Source: Aeromonas rivipollensis (lineage in GTDB: Bacteria; Pseudomonadota; Gammaproteobacteria; Enterobacterales; Aeromonadaceae). From it: 64,000 nt of DNA. The position numbers were made by a program, and so were the translations under genes. Shown here piece by piece: positions 43,985 through 54,020 of the stretch. The stretch lies in the NCBI RefSeq assembly GCF_037811135.1, contig NZ_CP149130.1, forward strand, positions 633,001 to 697,000, given 5' to 3'. Below the pieces are notes generated by a model. That model saw only the letters and a list, made by a program, of their open reading frames with translations. It had not been told where the DNA came from and did not search any database. The number at the start of each line of letters is the position of its first letter. Position 1 is the first letter of the stretch.

Positions 43985-44010
43985 TGAAAAAAGGCCCCTG
44001 GCGGGGCCTT
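43985..44010 (-). terminator. last terminator of the chemoreceptor array
   Basis: On the minus strand an 8-bp GC stem (43991-43998 with 44003-44010) is followed by six T. It closes the array of duplicated chemoreceptor gene ends. Confidence 0.8.
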
Positions 44011-44032
44011 CCAGTTTACTCAAATCACGACC

Positions 44033-44296
44033 TCAGGCCAGCCTGAAGGCCTGGATATCTGTATCCAGGGTCTGGCTGTGGTCCTTCCCTCTTTCCGACA
44101 CCTTGCTGTGATATCAATAACAAAGGCCCCCGACGGGGCCCTTGTTCGTACCAGGTTGATGCCATCAGGCCAGCCTGAAGGGCTGGATATCTGTATCCAG
44201 GGTCTGGTTGTGATCCTTCCCTCTTTCCGACACCTTGCTGTGATATCAATAACAAAGGTCCCTAACGGGGCCCTTGTTCGCACTAGGTTGATGCCA
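44033..44296 (-). repeat. two extra 132-bp copies of chemoreceptor gene 3' end
   Basis: The stop codons of the intact gene and its two copies begin at 44297, 44165 and 44033, an exact 132-bp period. Intact end [16 protein letters not shown]-stop; copies DHNQTLDTDIQPFRLA-stop and DHSQTLDTDIQAFRLA-stop. Each unit also carries a hairpin of the GGGGCCC type (about 44126-44152 and 44258-44284). A GTG (V-S-E-R-G-K) lies in frame before each copy, which could give 23-residue peptides. The preserved C-terminal peptide is unexpected for a dead duplication. Confidence 0.85.
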
Positions 44297-45547
44297 TCAG
44301 GCCAGCTTGAAGGCCTGGATATGGGTATCCAGGGTCTGGCTGTGGTGCTCCACCAGTTCGGAGGCATCTTTCAGCTCCCGCAGTACCACCACCGATCCTT
44401 CCACCACCTGCTTGACCTGCTCCAGGTTGGCGTTCATCTCTTCGGCCACCGAGCTCTGCTGCTCGGAGGCGGCGGCGATCTGGCGGTTCATGTCGGCCAC
44501 CCCCTGTACCCGCTGCACTATGGTGGCGAGCTGGGTGCCTGCCTGGGTCACCTGCTCCACCCCCTTGTCCGCCTGCTGCACGCTCTCGGCCATCAGGCCG
44601 ACGGCCTGGCGGGCATTGCCCTGCAGCTGCTCGATCATCTTCTGGATCTCGACGGTGGCAGCCTGGGCCCGGTTCGCGAGTTCGCGCACCTCGGAGGCGA
44701 CCACGGCGAAGCCGCGTCCCGCCTCGCCGGCGCGGGCGGCCTCGATGGCGGCGTTCAGGGCCAGCAGGTTGGTCTGCTCGGAGATGCTGCGGATGGTGTC
44801 CACCACGGAGCCGATGCGATCGACCCCGTGCTCCACCTCGTTGACCACGGCGGAAGAGCGCTGGATGTTGCCGGAGAGGGTGTCTATGGTGCTGACGGTG
44901 GCAGCCACGCAGCGGCTCCCCTCCTCGGCCAGGGCGCTAGCGTCGGCGGTGGCGTGGGAGGCCTGCTCCGCATGGTTGGCCACCTCGCGAATGGCGCCCA
45001 CCATCTGGCTCATGGCGCTGGCGAGCTGTTCTATCTGGGTGAACTCTTCGTTGATCGCCTCGTTGGCCTCATCCATGCACAGGGTTACCTGGGAGGCGAT
45101 GTCGTTGAGCTCCTTGCAGGCGGCGCGCTGGGTGCCGAACACCTCCTTGAGGTTCTCCTGGGAGTGGGCGACCGCCTTGGCGATGTCACCGAACTCGTCC
45201 CGGGACTTGAGCAGCACGCTGTGGCTGAGATCCTTGCGGGCGAAGCGCTCCAGCAGACCCACCAGGTAATGCACCTGTTTGACCATGAGGCGTGAGCCGG
45301 TCAGCAGCAGCACCACGAAGACGACCCCCATCAGCGCCGTCTCCATCAGACCGGTCCAGAGCAGGCGATCGGCAATGGCATTGGCCTTGGCGGCGTCTAT
45401 GCCCTCGCCGAGCAGGGTGGCTTCCAGGTTGCTGGCATCAAACCAGAGCTTGGCCAGCAAGAGCAGCGTGCTGAACACCATGAGCAGTACCACTTTGGGC
45501 ACCAACCGGATGTTGCTCATTCGCCTCTCCAGCGAGTTTAACTGCAT
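44297..45547 (-). CDS. methyl-accepting chemotaxis protein
   Basis: 416 residues. Two membrane helices (~15-36 and ~58-78) with a very short periplasmic loop, a HAMP-like/helical linker and the signalling domain, whose hairpin tip [30 protein letters not shown] is intact at ~270-295. The short loop means no classical ligand domain, so it may sense internal or membrane signals. The C-terminus (HIQAFKLA) has no NWETF-type CheR docking pentapeptide. ATG 45547 follows AGGAGAAAGATT. Followed by two tandem copies of its own 3' end. Confidence 0.92.
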   Translation of the reverse strand: MQLNSLERRMSNIRLVPKVVLLMVFSTLLLLAKLWFDASNLEATLLGEGIDAAKANAIADRLLWTGLMETALMGVVFVVLLLTGSRLMVKQVHYLVGLLERFARKDLSHSVLLKSRDEFGDIAKAVAHSQENLKEVFGTQRAACKELNDIASQVTLCMDEANEAINEEFTQIEQLASAMSQMVGAIREVANHAEQASHATADASALAEEGSRCVAATVSTIDTLSGNIQRSSAVVNEVEHGVDRIGSVVDTIRSISEQTNLLALNAAIEAARAGEAGRGFAVVASEVRELANRAQAATVEIQKMIEQLQGNARQAVGLMAESVQQADKGVEQVTQAGTQLATIVQRVQGVADMNRQIAAASEQQSSVAEEMNANLEQVKQVVEGSVVVLRELKDASELVEHHSQTLDTHIQAFKLA

Positions 45548-45648
45548 AATCTTTCTCCTTCTTAATGGCCGGTTTTCCTTTGTCCTCAGGACTATCGGCA
45601 TTATCTTCCTTTTTATTAATTCGCACCGTGCCTAAAGTAGGAAATTGT

Positions 45649-46401
45649 ATGCGACATCACTTAACTCACCTGCGCGCCATGGATCTGCTGATGGCGTTTC
45701 TGTCGGTGATCTCCGTTTGTCTGGTCTGCGCCCGCTGGTGGGGTCATCGCGAGTGGAGCCCGCAGACACTGCAACTCTTCTATGACGTCGACAGCCTGAT
45801 CTGCTATTTCTTCCTCGCCCACTTCGCCTACGGCTGGGTGAGGGCCCCCGACCGCATGGCCTTCTTCAAGGCCAACTGGTTCTATCTGCCGGGCAGCCTG
45901 CCCATGGTGGAGCAGCTGCGCTGGGCACGGCTCATCCAGCTGTGGCGGGTCTATCAGCTGCTGCGAGACAGGCCGGATCTGCTGGGCATGTTTCGCCGGG
46001 AGCGCAACGAGACCACCTTGTCCGGCATCCTCTTTCTCTTCTTCCTGCTGCTGGGGGTGGGCTCGGGCGTCATGTACTGGCTGGAGACGGGCCAGCCGGG
46101 GAGCCTGATCCAGACGCCCTACGATGCCTTCTGGTGGACGCTCGTGACGCTCTCGACCGTGGGCTACGGGGATCTGGTGCCCAGGACGGAGGAGGGGCGC
46201 TTCGTCGCCAGCCTGCTCATCCTGTTTGGTGTGGGTCTGTTCGGTGCCCTCAGCGGTTTCATGGCCAGCCTGTTCGTGCATCCCGGCAAGACCAACGACG
46301 ACACCACACTGTGGCGGCGCCAACAGAGCGAGCAGCAGGCGCAACTGCTGCAGGAGCTCAGGGCCCTGCGCGCCGAGGTGAAGGCATTGCAACAGAAGTA
46401 G
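45649..46401 (+). CDS. potassium channel-like membrane protein
   Basis: 250 residues. Several N-terminal helices (~10-30, ~45-65) with a voltage-sensor-like arginine-rich helix (EQLRWARLIQLWRVYQLLRD), a pore helix and the K+ selectivity filter TLSTVGYGD at ~165-172, a final helix and a cytosolic coiled coil (EQQAQLLQELRALRAEVKAL). The layout is of small two-/six-helix ion channels. Coupled signalling with the divergent chemoreceptor is only suggested by adjacency. ATG 45649 follows GTAGGAAATTGT. Confidence 0.92.
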   Translation: MRHHLTHLRAMDLLMAFLSVISVCLVCARWWGHREWSPQTLQLFYDVDSLICYFFLAHFAYGWVRAPDRMAFFKANWFYLPGSLPMVEQLRWARLIQLWRVYQLLRDRPDLLGMFRRERNETTLSGILFLFFLLLGVGSGVMYWLETGQPGSLIQTPYDAFWWTLVTLSTVGYGDLVPRTEEGRFVASLLILFGVGLFGALSGFMASLFVHPGKTNDDTTLWRRQQSEQQAQLLQELRALRAEVKALQQK

Positions 46402-46554
46402 CCTGCGGCGTCTGGAATGGTCGCGTGGCAAACCGGAGAAGCCGTGAGAGGCCTCTCAGTCAGGGGGGCGCCGTTTTTCTTTGCTTGTCCTTTGACCCGC
46501 TGGCGGCTTAACATTCGGCCTGCAACCTAATTCAACGAAGAGAATCGATCGACC

Positions 46555-47160
46555 ATGCGCGCCCTTCTCGGGATCTTGATCTGCTTGTGTGCCCAACAGG
46601 TACTGGCCGATACCCGTTATGTCTCAGACAACATCTTTACCTATATCCACAACGGTCCTGGCACCCAGTACCGGATCCTCGGCAGCGTCAAGGCCGGTGA
46701 ACCGCTGGAGGTTAAGGCGGTAAACAACGACGCCGGTTTCACCCAGGTGGTGGACGGCCGTGGTCGTGAAGGCTGGATCAAGAACAGCGAACTGCAGGCG
46801 GAGATCAGCCTGCGCGAGCGTCTGCCCCAGGTTCAGAAAGAGCTGGATGAGGCCAAGGCTCGTCTGCTGAACCTCAATGGCGACAACGAGCGTCGTTTCG
46901 CCGAGAAGGATGGCCAGATCACCGAGCAGAGCAAGGAGATCGCCAGCCTGAAGGCCCAGCTCGCCAGCCAGAGCACCGAGATGAGCAGCCTCAAGGAGCA
47001 GAACGACGCCCTGACCCAGAGCTATGACAACCAGGAGCACGACATGCAGATGGACTGGTTCATCCGCGGTGGTGCCATGGTGCTGGGGGGCATACTGCTC
47101 GGCATTCTGCTCCCCATGCTCCCCCGTCGCCGCAAGAGCAGCGAGCGCTGGATGAATTGA
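46555..47160 (+). CDS. ygiM: SH3b/coiled-coil membrane protein YgiM
   Basis: 201 residues. Signal peptide (~1-18), a bacterial SH3 domain (~20-88; YVSDNIFTYIHNGPGTQYRI, GWIKNSEL), a long coiled coil (~92-160), one membrane helix (~172-190; GGAMVLGGILLGILLPML) and a basic tail RRRKSS. This is the YgiM/TIGR04211 layout of proteobacteria, a periplasm-facing, inner-membrane-anchored protein of unknown role. ATG 46555 lies after GAAGAGAATC. Confidence 0.92.
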   Translation: MRALLGILICLCAQQVLADTRYVSDNIFTYIHNGPGTQYRILGSVKAGEPLEVKAVNNDAGFTQVVDGRGREGWIKNSELQAEISLRERLPQVQKELDEAKARLLNLNGDNERRFAEKDGQITEQSKEIASLKAQLASQSTEMSSLKEQNDALTQSYDNQEHDMQMDWFIRGGAMVLGGILLGILLPMLPRRRKSSERWMN

Positions 47161-47181
47161 TCGAAGGATCGATTGAACGAG

Positions 47182-47212
47182 AGAGGGGTCGCCAAGGCGG
47201 CCCCTCTGTTTT
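47182..47212 (+). terminator. terminator of ygiM
   Basis: 12-bp stem with one G-T pair (47182-47193 with 47196-47207), AA loop, then GTTTTT. Confidence 0.85.
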
Positions 47213-47329
47213 TGGGCGGCAAGAGAGTCGATGGGACCATCTTGGGGTCGCCTCCGGGCCTGCCCGATCGTAAGATGAACCCCACTTGTCCGTGCCTCGC
47301 ACGCCTTTCTCAACAAGAGCTTTCATCTT

Positions 47330-48112
47330 ATGTCATCGACCGAACAGGCCCGCTGGTTCGTGCTGGGGGGCGATCACCTCGTCCTGCTGGATGCCCAGGG
47401 GCAGATCCCAGGAGGCCCGCGCGCCTGCTTGCCCCCCCCGCTACAAGAGGCCCAGTTCGAGCGCTTCGACGACTGGGATGGCGAGCCTTGCTATCTGCTG
47501 GATCTGGGGGCAACTGCCGATACCCAGGCCATGACGGGCCTGCGCCAGCTGATGGTGGCGGGAGATGAGGAAGGGTTCAGGCTTGCGGGCCGCGCCTGGC
47601 AGCTGGTGACCTTTCGTCGCAGCCATCGCTTCTGCGGCGAGTGTGGCGCCCCCATGGCCCCCAAGAGCGGGGAGTGGGCACAGATGTGCCATCATGGTCA
47701 TGTCGTCTACCCGCGCATCTCCCCCTGCATCATAGTGGCGGTGCGCAAGGGCCCGGCGATCCTGCTGGCGGCCCATCGCCGTCACTATCAGGCGGAGGAT
47801 CCCATGTATACGGTGCTGGCGGGCTTCGTGGAGGCGGGAGAGACACTGGAGCAGTGCGTGGCGCGGGAGGTGTTCGAGGAGAGCGGCATCCGGGTATGCA
47901 ACGTGCGCTATGTGGCGAGCCAGCCCTGGCCCTTCCCCCACAGCCTGATGATGGGCTTCACCGCCGACTACCAGAGCGGTGAGATCAAGGTGCAGGACGA
48001 CGAGCTGGTGGCCGCCGGTTTCTTCGAGGCTGACCGGCTGCCACGTCTGCCCCCCCAGGGCACCATAGCGCGGCGGCTGATCGAGCAGAGTCTGGCCGCT
48101 GAGAGGCCCTGA
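47330..48112 (+). CDS. nudC: NADH pyrophosphatase / NAD-cap RNA hydrolase
   Basis: 260 residues. It hydrolyses NADH and removes NAD caps from RNA. N-terminal domain ~1-95, a zinc-ribbon segment and a C-terminal Nudix domain with the Nudix box [23 protein letters not shown] (~160-183) and the NudC-specific [11 protein letters not shown]. The first zinc pair CGEC is normal, but the second site reads CHHGH, where CxxC is usual; the fourth ligand is thus Gly and may be replaced by a nearby His. ATG 47330. Confidence 0.93.
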   Translation: MSSTEQARWFVLGGDHLVLLDAQGQIPGGPRACLPPPLQEAQFERFDDWDGEPCYLLDLGATADTQAMTGLRQLMVAGDEEGFRLAGRAWQLVTFRRSHRFCGECGAPMAPKSGEWAQMCHHGHVVYPRISPCIIVAVRKGPAILLAAHRRHYQAEDPMYTVLAGFVEAGETLEQCVAREVFEESGIRVCNVRYVASQPWPFPHSLMMGFTADYQSGEIKVQDDELVAAGFFEADRLPRLPPQGTIARRLIEQSLAAERP

Positions 48113-48248
48113 AAAGCGGGGCCCTGGTTTGCGCCCCCTCACATCTTTGCACTCCGGCGAGCCGGCGGCGCGTTTGTGCCGCCCTCAGCCTTGCACAAAG
48201 TGGTATCATATCCGCCATTTTATGCTGGATATGAACTCAGGAACTGGG

Positions 48249-49316
48249 ATGAAAGAGCTGAAGAACGATCGATACCTGCGTGCCCTGCTGCGCCAGGATG
48301 TGGACATGACCCCGGTGTGGATGATGCGTCAGGCTGGCCGCTACCTGCCGGAATACAAGGCGACCCGCGCCGTCGCGGGGGACTTCATGTCCCTGTGCCG
48401 CAATGCCGAGCTGGCCTGTGAAGTCACCCTGCAGCCCCTGCGCCGCTATCCCCTCGATGCCGCCATTCTCTTCTCCGACATCCTGACCGTGCCCGATGCC
48501 ATGGGGCTGGGCCTCTACTTCGAGCACGGGGAAGGCCCGCGCTTCGAGCGCCCCATCAAGTCCATGGCCGACGTGCAGGCGCTGCCCATCCCGGATCCGG
48601 AAGACGAGCTCGGCTACGTGATGAACGCGGTGCGCACCATTCGGCGCGAGCTGAAGGGCGAAGTGCCGCTGATCGGCTTCTCCGGCAGCCCCTGGACCCT
48701 GGCCACCTACATGGTGGAGGGGGGCAGCTCCAAGGCGTTCACCAAGATCAAGCAGATGATGTACGCAGAGCCGCAGACCCTGCACCTGCTGCTGGACAAG
48801 CTGGCGGACAGCGTGATCAGCTACCTCAACGCCCAGATCAAGGCGGGTGCCCAGTCCGTCATGGTGTTCGACACCTGGGGCGGCGTGCTGACCCCGCGGG
48901 ATTACCGCGACTTCTCCCTGCAGTACATGCACAAGATCGTCGATGGCCTGATCCGCGAACACGAAGGCCGCCGTGTGCCGGTGACCCTGTTCACCAAGAA
49001 CGGCGGCCAGTGGCTGGAGCAGATCGCCGCCACCGGCTGCGACGCCCTGGGACTGGACTGGACCATAGACATTGCGGATGCCAAGCGCCGGGTCGGCGAC
49101 AAGGTGGCGCTGCAGGGCAACATGGATCCCTCCATGCTCTACGCCACCCCTGCGCGCATCCGCGAAGAGGTCGCCACCATCCTTGCCGGTTTCGGTCAGG
49201 GCAATGGCCACGTCTTCAACCTGGGCCACGGCATCCATCAGGATGTGGACCCGGAGCATGCCGGCGTCTTCGTCAATGCGGTGCATGAACTGTCAGCTCA
49301 ATACCACCGTCGCTGA
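48249..49316 (+). CDS. hemE: uroporphyrinogen decarboxylase
   Basis: 355 residues, standard length. It decarboxylates the four acetate side chains of uroporphyrinogen III in haem synthesis. Signatures [15 protein letters not shown] and [17 protein letters not shown], and catalytic Asp/Tyr regions in [14 protein letters not shown], are intact. ATG 48249 after CAGGAACTGGG was preferred; the frame is open upstream of it without similarity. It follows nudC, as in many gammaproteobacteria, but with its own likely promoter in the 136-bp gap. Confidence 0.97.
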   Translation: MKELKNDRYLRALLRQDVDMTPVWMMRQAGRYLPEYKATRAVAGDFMSLCRNAELACEVTLQPLRRYPLDAAILFSDILTVPDAMGLGLYFEHGEGPRFERPIKSMADVQALPIPDPEDELGYVMNAVRTIRRELKGEVPLIGFSGSPWTLATYMVEGGSSKAFTKIKQMMYAEPQTLHLLLDKLADSVISYLNAQIKAGAQSVMVFDTWGGVLTPRDYRDFSLQYMHKIVDGLIREHEGRRVPVTLFTKNGGQWLEQIAATGCDALGLDWTIDIADAKRRVGDKVALQGNMDPSMLYATPARIREEVATILAGFGQGNGHVFNLGHGIHQDVDPEHAGVFVNAVHELSAQYHRR

Positions 49317-49335
49317 GACGATTGAGCAGCATGAC

Positions 49336-49360
49336 AACGGGGCCTTCGGGCCCCGTTTTG
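49336..49360 (+). terminator. terminator of hemE
   Basis: Perfect 9-bp stem (49336-49344 with 49349-49357), TTCG tetraloop, followed by TTTTG. Confidence 0.85.
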
Positions 49361-49500
49361 CTGCCCGGCCTCGCGGGGGCTGCATCCTGGTCACCGCTCG
49401 GGTTACACTGCACCACCACTGAACAGGGTCGTGGACAGGATGGGCGAGTGCGCCTCCTGACGACCGGGTGAGGGCGTCGTCGAACATGGCAGGAGGCAGG

Positions 49501-50430
49501 ATGAGCAAGGGTTCTTGGGATTGGGGTATCGATCTTGGCGGGACCAAGTGCGAGTGCGTGGTGCTCGAGGGTGACGAGGTGCTGCTGCGCCATCGCATCC
49601 CCACCGAGCGCCGTGGCGGTTACGAGCACATGATAGGCCAGATCGCCAAGCTGGTGGACGAGTGCGCCGAGCGGCTCGGCCAGCGTCCCGCCATCCTCGG
49701 CATGGGCACCCCGGGGGCGCGGGATCCCCAGACCGGGCTGATGAAGAACTGCAACACCACAGAGCTCAACGGCAAGCCGTTCAAGGAAGATCTGGAGCGC
49801 CGGCTCGGCATTCCGGTACTGATCGCCAACGACGCCAACTGCTTCGCCCTGGCGGAAACCCATCTGGGGGCGGTGCGCCAGCACCATCCTGATGCCAAGG
49901 TGGTGTTCGGCATCATCATGGGCACAGGGGTTGGGTCCGGCATCGTTATCAACGGCCAGATCCTCAACGGCCATCACGGCATCGCCGGGGAGTGGGGCCA
50001 CAACGTGCTCTCCCCCGACGGCCCCGAGTGCTACTGCGGCAAGCGCGGCTGCGTCGAGACCTTCATCAGCGGCCCGGCGCTGGAGGCCTGGTATGAAGCC
50101 AAGGCCAAGCGCCACCTGTCACTGGCCCAGATAGCGGCGGCCAGCGCCCACGATAATGTGGCCAAGCTCACCATGGACCGACTGCATTTGCTGTTTGGCC
50201 AGGCCCTGGCCAACGTGGTCAACATCCTGGATCCGGACGTCATCGTCATCGGCGGCGGTGTGGGCAACGTGCAGAGCCTCTACAGCGTCGGTCGGCAGAC
50301 TGTGCTGCCATTTCTGTTCAATCCCCGCTTCGCCACCCCCATCATTGCCCCGGCTCTGGGCGACAGCGCCGGTGTGTTCGGGGCAGCGCTGCTGGCCAGG
50401 GGCGTCTTCCGGGAGGCCCTGCTGTCGTGA
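49501..50430 (+). CDS. ROK-family sugar kinase, Mak-like
   Basis: 309 residues. ROK kinase: phosphate loop WGIDLGGTKCECVVLEG, LIANDANCFALAETHLGA, GIIMGTGVGSGIV, GEWGHN and the zinc-binding CYCGKRGCVETFISG. The order and lengths are nearest to the manno(fructo)kinase Mak and to N-acetylglucosamine kinase; I cannot choose between them. ATG 49501 follows GCAGGAGGCAGG. It is 49 bp upstream of epd, so hexose phosphorylation and the lower glycolytic genes may share transcription. Confidence 0.88.
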   Translation: MSKGSWDWGIDLGGTKCECVVLEGDEVLLRHRIPTERRGGYEHMIGQIAKLVDECAERLGQRPAILGMGTPGARDPQTGLMKNCNTTELNGKPFKEDLERRLGIPVLIANDANCFALAETHLGAVRQHHPDAKVVFGIIMGTGVGSGIVINGQILNGHHGIAGEWGHNVLSPDGPECYCGKRGCVETFISGPALEAWYEAKAKRHLSLAQIAAASAHDNVAKLTMDRLHLLFGQALANVVNILDPDVIVIGGGVGNVQSLYSVGRQTVLPFLFNPRFATPIIAPALGDSAGVFGAALLARGVFREALLS

Positions 50431-50479
50431 AGCAGTCAGGGGCCCGTCACTTTGTCGCAGGTAAGGACACAGATTTTTC

Positions 50480-51490
50480 ATGATCAAGATTGCCATCAAC
50501 GGATACGGGCGCATCGGTCGCAACGTGTTGCGGGCCCTCTACGAGAGCGGCCGTGACAAGCACATCAAGATAGTCGCCATCAACGAACTGGCGGCCCCCG
50601 AAGCCATGGTGCATCTCACCCGCTTCGACACCAGCCACGGCCGCTTCGGTTACCCGGTGCAGCTCGCGGGCAACAGCATGCTGGTGGGGGAGGATCTCAT
50701 CTCCCTGTTTGCCGAGCGGGATCCGGCCAAGCTGCCCTGGCGGGCGCTGGGGGTGGATGTGGTGCTGGACTGCACCGGGGTATTCGGCTCCCGGGCCGAT
50801 GCCGAACTGCATCTGGGGGCGGGAGCGGGCAAGGTGCTCTTCTCCCATCCGGCGGATGCGGACGTGGATGCCACCATCGTCTACGGGGTCAACCATCAGG
50901 TGCTGACGGGAGCGGAGCGGATCGTCTCCAATGCCTCCTGTACCACCAACTGCGTGGTGCCCGTCATCGAAACATTGCATCGAGAATTCGAGATAAATTG
51001 TGGTACTATTACGACAATTCATTCGGCCATGCACGATCAGCAAGTCATCGATGCCTATCACAGCGACTTGCGTCGAACCCGTGCTGCCAGCCAGTCCATC
51101 ATCCCGGTGGATACCAAGCTGGCAAAGGGGTTGGAGCGAATCCTCCCCCACTTCGCCGGCAAGTTCGAGGCGATCGCGGTGCGGGTGCCGACCATCAACG
51201 TCACCGCCATGGATCTGAGTATTACTGTTCGTAAAAAAGTGACAGTTAGTGACGTAAATCAAGCCCTGCAACGGGCATCCAGAGGTACATTACAGGGTAT
51301 CCTGGACTACACGGAAGAGCCGCTGGTCTCCGTAGACTTTAATCATGATGCACACTCCTGCATCATTGATGGTACCCAGACCCGGGTGAGCGATGCCAAC
51401 CTCGTCAAGATGTTGATGTGGTGCGATAACGAATGGGGCTTCGCCAACCGCATGCTGGATACCACCCGGGCCATGATGGCCGCAGGCTGA
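50480..51490 (+). CDS. epd: erythrose-4-phosphate dehydrogenase
   Basis: 336 residues, GAPDH superfamily. It oxidises erythrose-4-phosphate to 4-phosphoerythronate, feeding the DXP-independent part of vitamin B6 synthesis. Rossmann start [20 protein letters not shown], active site [20 protein letters not shown] (catalytic Cys) and ending [19 protein letters not shown]. The epd-pgk-fbaA order marks it as Epd rather than GapA. The VVP after the active site and [13 protein letters not shown] region agree. ATG 50480 has an AAGGAC site eleven bases upstream. Confidence 0.95.
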   Translation: MIKIAINGYGRIGRNVLRALYESGRDKHIKIVAINELAAPEAMVHLTRFDTSHGRFGYPVQLAGNSMLVGEDLISLFAERDPAKLPWRALGVDVVLDCTGVFGSRADAELHLGAGAGKVLFSHPADADVDATIVYGVNHQVLTGAERIVSNASCTTNCVVPVIETLHREFEINCGTITTIHSAMHDQQVIDAYHSDLRRTRAASQSIIPVDTKLAKGLERILPHFAGKFEAIAVRVPTINVTAMDLSITVRKKVTVSDVNQALQRASRGTLQGILDYTEEPLVSVDFNHDAHSCIIDGTQTRVSDANLVKMLMWCDNEWGFANRMLDTTRAMMAAG

Positions 51491-51556
51491 GAGCCTGCAC
51501 CGGGCGCAAGGTTACTGTTTTTTTAACATTACCTGAAAATATATAGAGGACTGAAT

Positions 51557-52720
51557 ATGTCTGTTATCAAGATGACCGACCTGGATCTGGCGGGTAAACG
51601 CGTTCTGATCCGTGCTGACCTGAACGTGCCGGTAAAAGACGGCAAGGTCACTTCCGATGCACGTATCGTGGCGACGCTGCCGACCATCAAGCTGGCTCTG
51701 GAAAAGGGCGCCAAGCTGATGATCACCTCCCACCTGGGTCGTCCGACCGAGGGTGAATACAACGAAGAATTCTCCCTGGCCCCGGTAGTCAACTATCTGA
51801 AAGACGCTCTGTCCTGCCCGGTCCGCCTGGCCAAGGATTACCTGGATGGCGTAGACGTCGCCACCGGTGAGCTGGTTGTGCTGGAAAACTGCCGTTTCAA
51901 CAAAGGCGAGAAGAAGAACACCGAAGAGCTGGCCAAAAAATACGCCGCCCTGTGTGACGTCTTTGTAATGGATGCATTCGGTACTGCTCACCGCGCCGAA
52001 GGTTCCACCTACGGTGTGGCCCAGTTCGCCCCTGTTGCCTGTGCAGGTCCCCTGCTGGCCGGTGAACTGGAAGCCCTGGGCAAGGCCATGCTGAAGCCCG
52101 AGCGCCCCATGGTTGCCATCGTTGGCGGCTCCAAGGTCTCCACCAAGCTGACCGTGCTGGAATCCCTCTCCAAGATCGCTGACCAGCTGGTGGTCGGTGG
52201 TGGCATCGCCAACACCTTCATCGCTGCTGCCGGTCACAACGTCGGCAAGTCCCTGTGCGAGCACGACCTGATCGACACCGCCAAGAAGCTGGCTGCCGAG
52301 ACCAACATTCCGGTGACCACCGACGTGGTTGTAGGTACCGAGTTCTCCGAATTGACTCCGGCCACCATCAAGTCCGTTAGCGATGTGACCGACGGCGACA
52401 TGATCTTCGACATCGGCCCTGACTCTGCCAAGGCCCTGGCCGACATCATCATGAACGCCAAGACCATTCTGTGGAACGGCCCGGTCGGTGTGTTCGAGTT
52501 CGACCAGTTCGCCGAAGGTACCAAGGTGATCGCCGAAGCCATCGCCGCTTCCCCGGCCTTCTCCATCGCTGGCGGTGGTGACACCCTGGCCGCCATCGAC
52601 AAGTTCGGCATCGCCGACAAGGTCTCCTACATCTCCACCGGCGGCGGCGCCTTCCTGGAGTTCGTAGAAGGCAAGGTACTGCCGGCTGTCGCGATTCTTG
52701 AAGAGCGCGCCAAAGCCTAA
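51557..52720 (+). CDS. pgk: phosphoglycerate kinase
   Basis: 387 residues, the gammaproteobacterial length. It makes ATP and 3-phosphoglycerate from 1,3-bisphosphoglycerate. Signature [20 protein letters not shown], substrate loop [26 protein letters not shown] and the C-terminal nucleotide loop [16 protein letters not shown] with [17 protein letters not shown]. Codon choice shifts here (more AAG/GGT/CTG, fewer rare codons), a sign of high expression. Follows epd with 66 bp. Confidence 0.98.
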   Translation: MSVIKMTDLDLAGKRVLIRADLNVPVKDGKVTSDARIVATLPTIKLALEKGAKLMITSHLGRPTEGEYNEEFSLAPVVNYLKDALSCPVRLAKDYLDGVDVATGELVVLENCRFNKGEKKNTEELAKKYAALCDVFVMDAFGTAHRAEGSTYGVAQFAPVACAGPLLAGELEALGKAMLKPERPMVAIVGGSKVSTKLTVLESLSKIADQLVVGGGIANTFIAAAGHNVGKSLCEHDLIDTAKKLAAETNIPVTTDVVVGTEFSELTPATIKSVSDVTDGDMIFDIGPDSAKALADIIMNAKTILWNGPVGVFEFDQFAEGTKVIAEAIAASPAFSIAGGGDTLAAIDKFGIADKVSYISTGGGAFLEFVEGKVLPAVAILEERAKA

Positions 52721-52730
52721 TTGACCCGGG

Positions 52731-52752
52731 ACGGGGGGCAAAAGCCTCCCGT
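52731..52752 (+). terminator. hairpin between pgk and fbaA
   Basis: 8-bp stem with one G-T pair (52731-52738 with 52745-52752), followed by TTCGTTT. Probably partial, allowing a separate or shared fbaA transcript. Confidence 0.6.
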
Positions 52753-52836
52753 TTCGTTTATCATGTGGCCGCTGTGCCGGTTCATGATGAACCCCCCATT
52801 TTTTATTAACGGCATACGAGAACAGGACGATTAAAC

Positions 52837-53916
52837 ATGTCTAAGAAAATTTTCGACTTCGTAAAACCCGGCGTGATCACTGGTGATGACGTTCAGAAAG
52901 TGTTCGCCATCGCTAAAGAGAACGGCTTCGCTCTGCCTGCCGTAAACTGCGTGGGTACCGATTCCGTCAACGCCGTGCTGGAAGCTGCCGCCAAGGTCAA
53001 AGCCCCGGTCATCGTTCAGTTCTCCAACGGTGGTGCCGTGTTCACCGCCGGCAAGGGTCTGAAGCTGGAAGGCCAGCAGGCTGCCATCATCGGTGCCATC
53101 TCCGGTGCCAAGCACGTGCACGCCGTTGCCGAAGCTTACGGTGTACCTGTCATCCTGCACACCGACCACGCCGCCAAGAAGCTGCTGCCGTGGATCGACG
53201 GTCTGCTGGAAGCGGGCGAGAAGCACTTCGCCGAAACCGGCAAGCCGCTGTTCTCCTCCCACATGCTGGATCTGTCCGAAGAGTCTCTGGAAGAGAACAT
53301 CGACATCTGCTGCGAGTACCTGACCCGCATGGCCAAGATGAACATGACTCTGGAGCTGGAACTGGGTTGCACCGGTGGCGAAGAAGACGGTGTGGACAAC
53401 AGCCACATGGATCAATCCGCCCTGTACACCCAGCCGGAAGACGTGGCTTACGCTTACGAGCGTCTGTCCAAGATCAGCCCGCGTTTCACCATCGCTGCCT
53501 CCTTCGGCAACGTGCACGGTGTGTACAAGCCGGGTAACGTCAAGCTGACCCCGTCCATCCTGGACGCTTCCCAGAAGTTCGTTTCCGAGAAGTTCGGTCT
53601 GCCTGCCAAGTCCCTGGACTTCGTGTTCCACGGTGGCTCAGGTTCCACCCTGGAAGAGATCCGCGAATCCATCTCCTATGGCGTGGTGAAGATGAACATC
53701 GACACCGACACCCAGTGGGCTACCTGGGAAGGTCTGTTGAACTTCTACAAGACCAACGAAGCCTACCTGCAAGGCCAGCTGGGTAACCCGGAAGGCGCTG
53801 ACAAGCCGAACAAGAAGTTCTACGATCCGCGCGTATGGCTTCGTGCCGGTCAGACTTCCATGATCGCCCGTCTGGAGAAAGCCTTCTCCGACCTGAACGC
53901 CATCAACGTACTGTAA
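52837..53916 (+). CDS. fbaA: class II fructose-bisphosphate aldolase
   Basis: 359 residues. It is the zinc-dependent aldolase of glycolysis and gluconeogenesis. Zinc ligands and active site: VPVILHTDHAAKKLLPWIDG, the glutamate in ELELGCTGGEEDGVDN, GNVHGVYKPGNVKLTP (His) and FHGGSGSTLEEI (His). Strong codon bias, as in pgk. ATG 52837 after AGGACG. A 116-bp gap from pgk probably carries its own promoter. Confidence 0.98.
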   Translation: MSKKIFDFVKPGVITGDDVQKVFAIAKENGFALPAVNCVGTDSVNAVLEAAAKVKAPVIVQFSNGGAVFTAGKGLKLEGQQAAIIGAISGAKHVHAVAEAYGVPVILHTDHAAKKLLPWIDGLLEAGEKHFAETGKPLFSSHMLDLSEESLEENIDICCEYLTRMAKMNMTLELELGCTGGEEDGVDNSHMDQSALYTQPEDVAYAYERLSKISPRFTIAASFGNVHGVYKPGNVKLTPSILDASQKFVSEKFGLPAKSLDFVFHGGSGSTLEEIRESISYGVVKMNIDTDTQWATWEGLLNFYKTNEAYLQGQLGNPEGADKPNKKFYDPRVWLRAGQTSMIARLEKAFSDLNAINVL

Positions 53917-53941
53917 TTCGTTACCGTATCTTGATTGCTGA

Positions 53942-53967
53942 AGAGGCGCCCTGCGGGGCGCCTCTTT
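53942..53967. terminator. first of two terminators after fbaA
   Basis: Perfect 11-bp GC-rich stem (53942-53952 with 53957-53967), TGCG loop, then TCA. Confidence 0.85.
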
Positions 53968-53994
53968 CATTGCGGCCACCTCGGCTGGCCTCTC

Positions 53995-54020
53995 AAAAGG
54001 TGTCCTTCGGGACACCTTTT
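53995..54020. terminator. second terminator after fbaA
   Basis: Perfect 11-bp stem (53995-54005 with 54010-54020), TTCG loop; arms start AAAA and end TTTT, so it works both ways. Tandem terminators suit a highly expressed gene. Confidence 0.85.

Noticed and set aside
44020-44367. 115-codon minus-strand ORF with three internal 44-residue repeats
   Set aside because: It is another frame of the 132-bp duplication; the receptor-end frame is the one with conserved residues. Its periodicity follows only because 132 is divisible by three.
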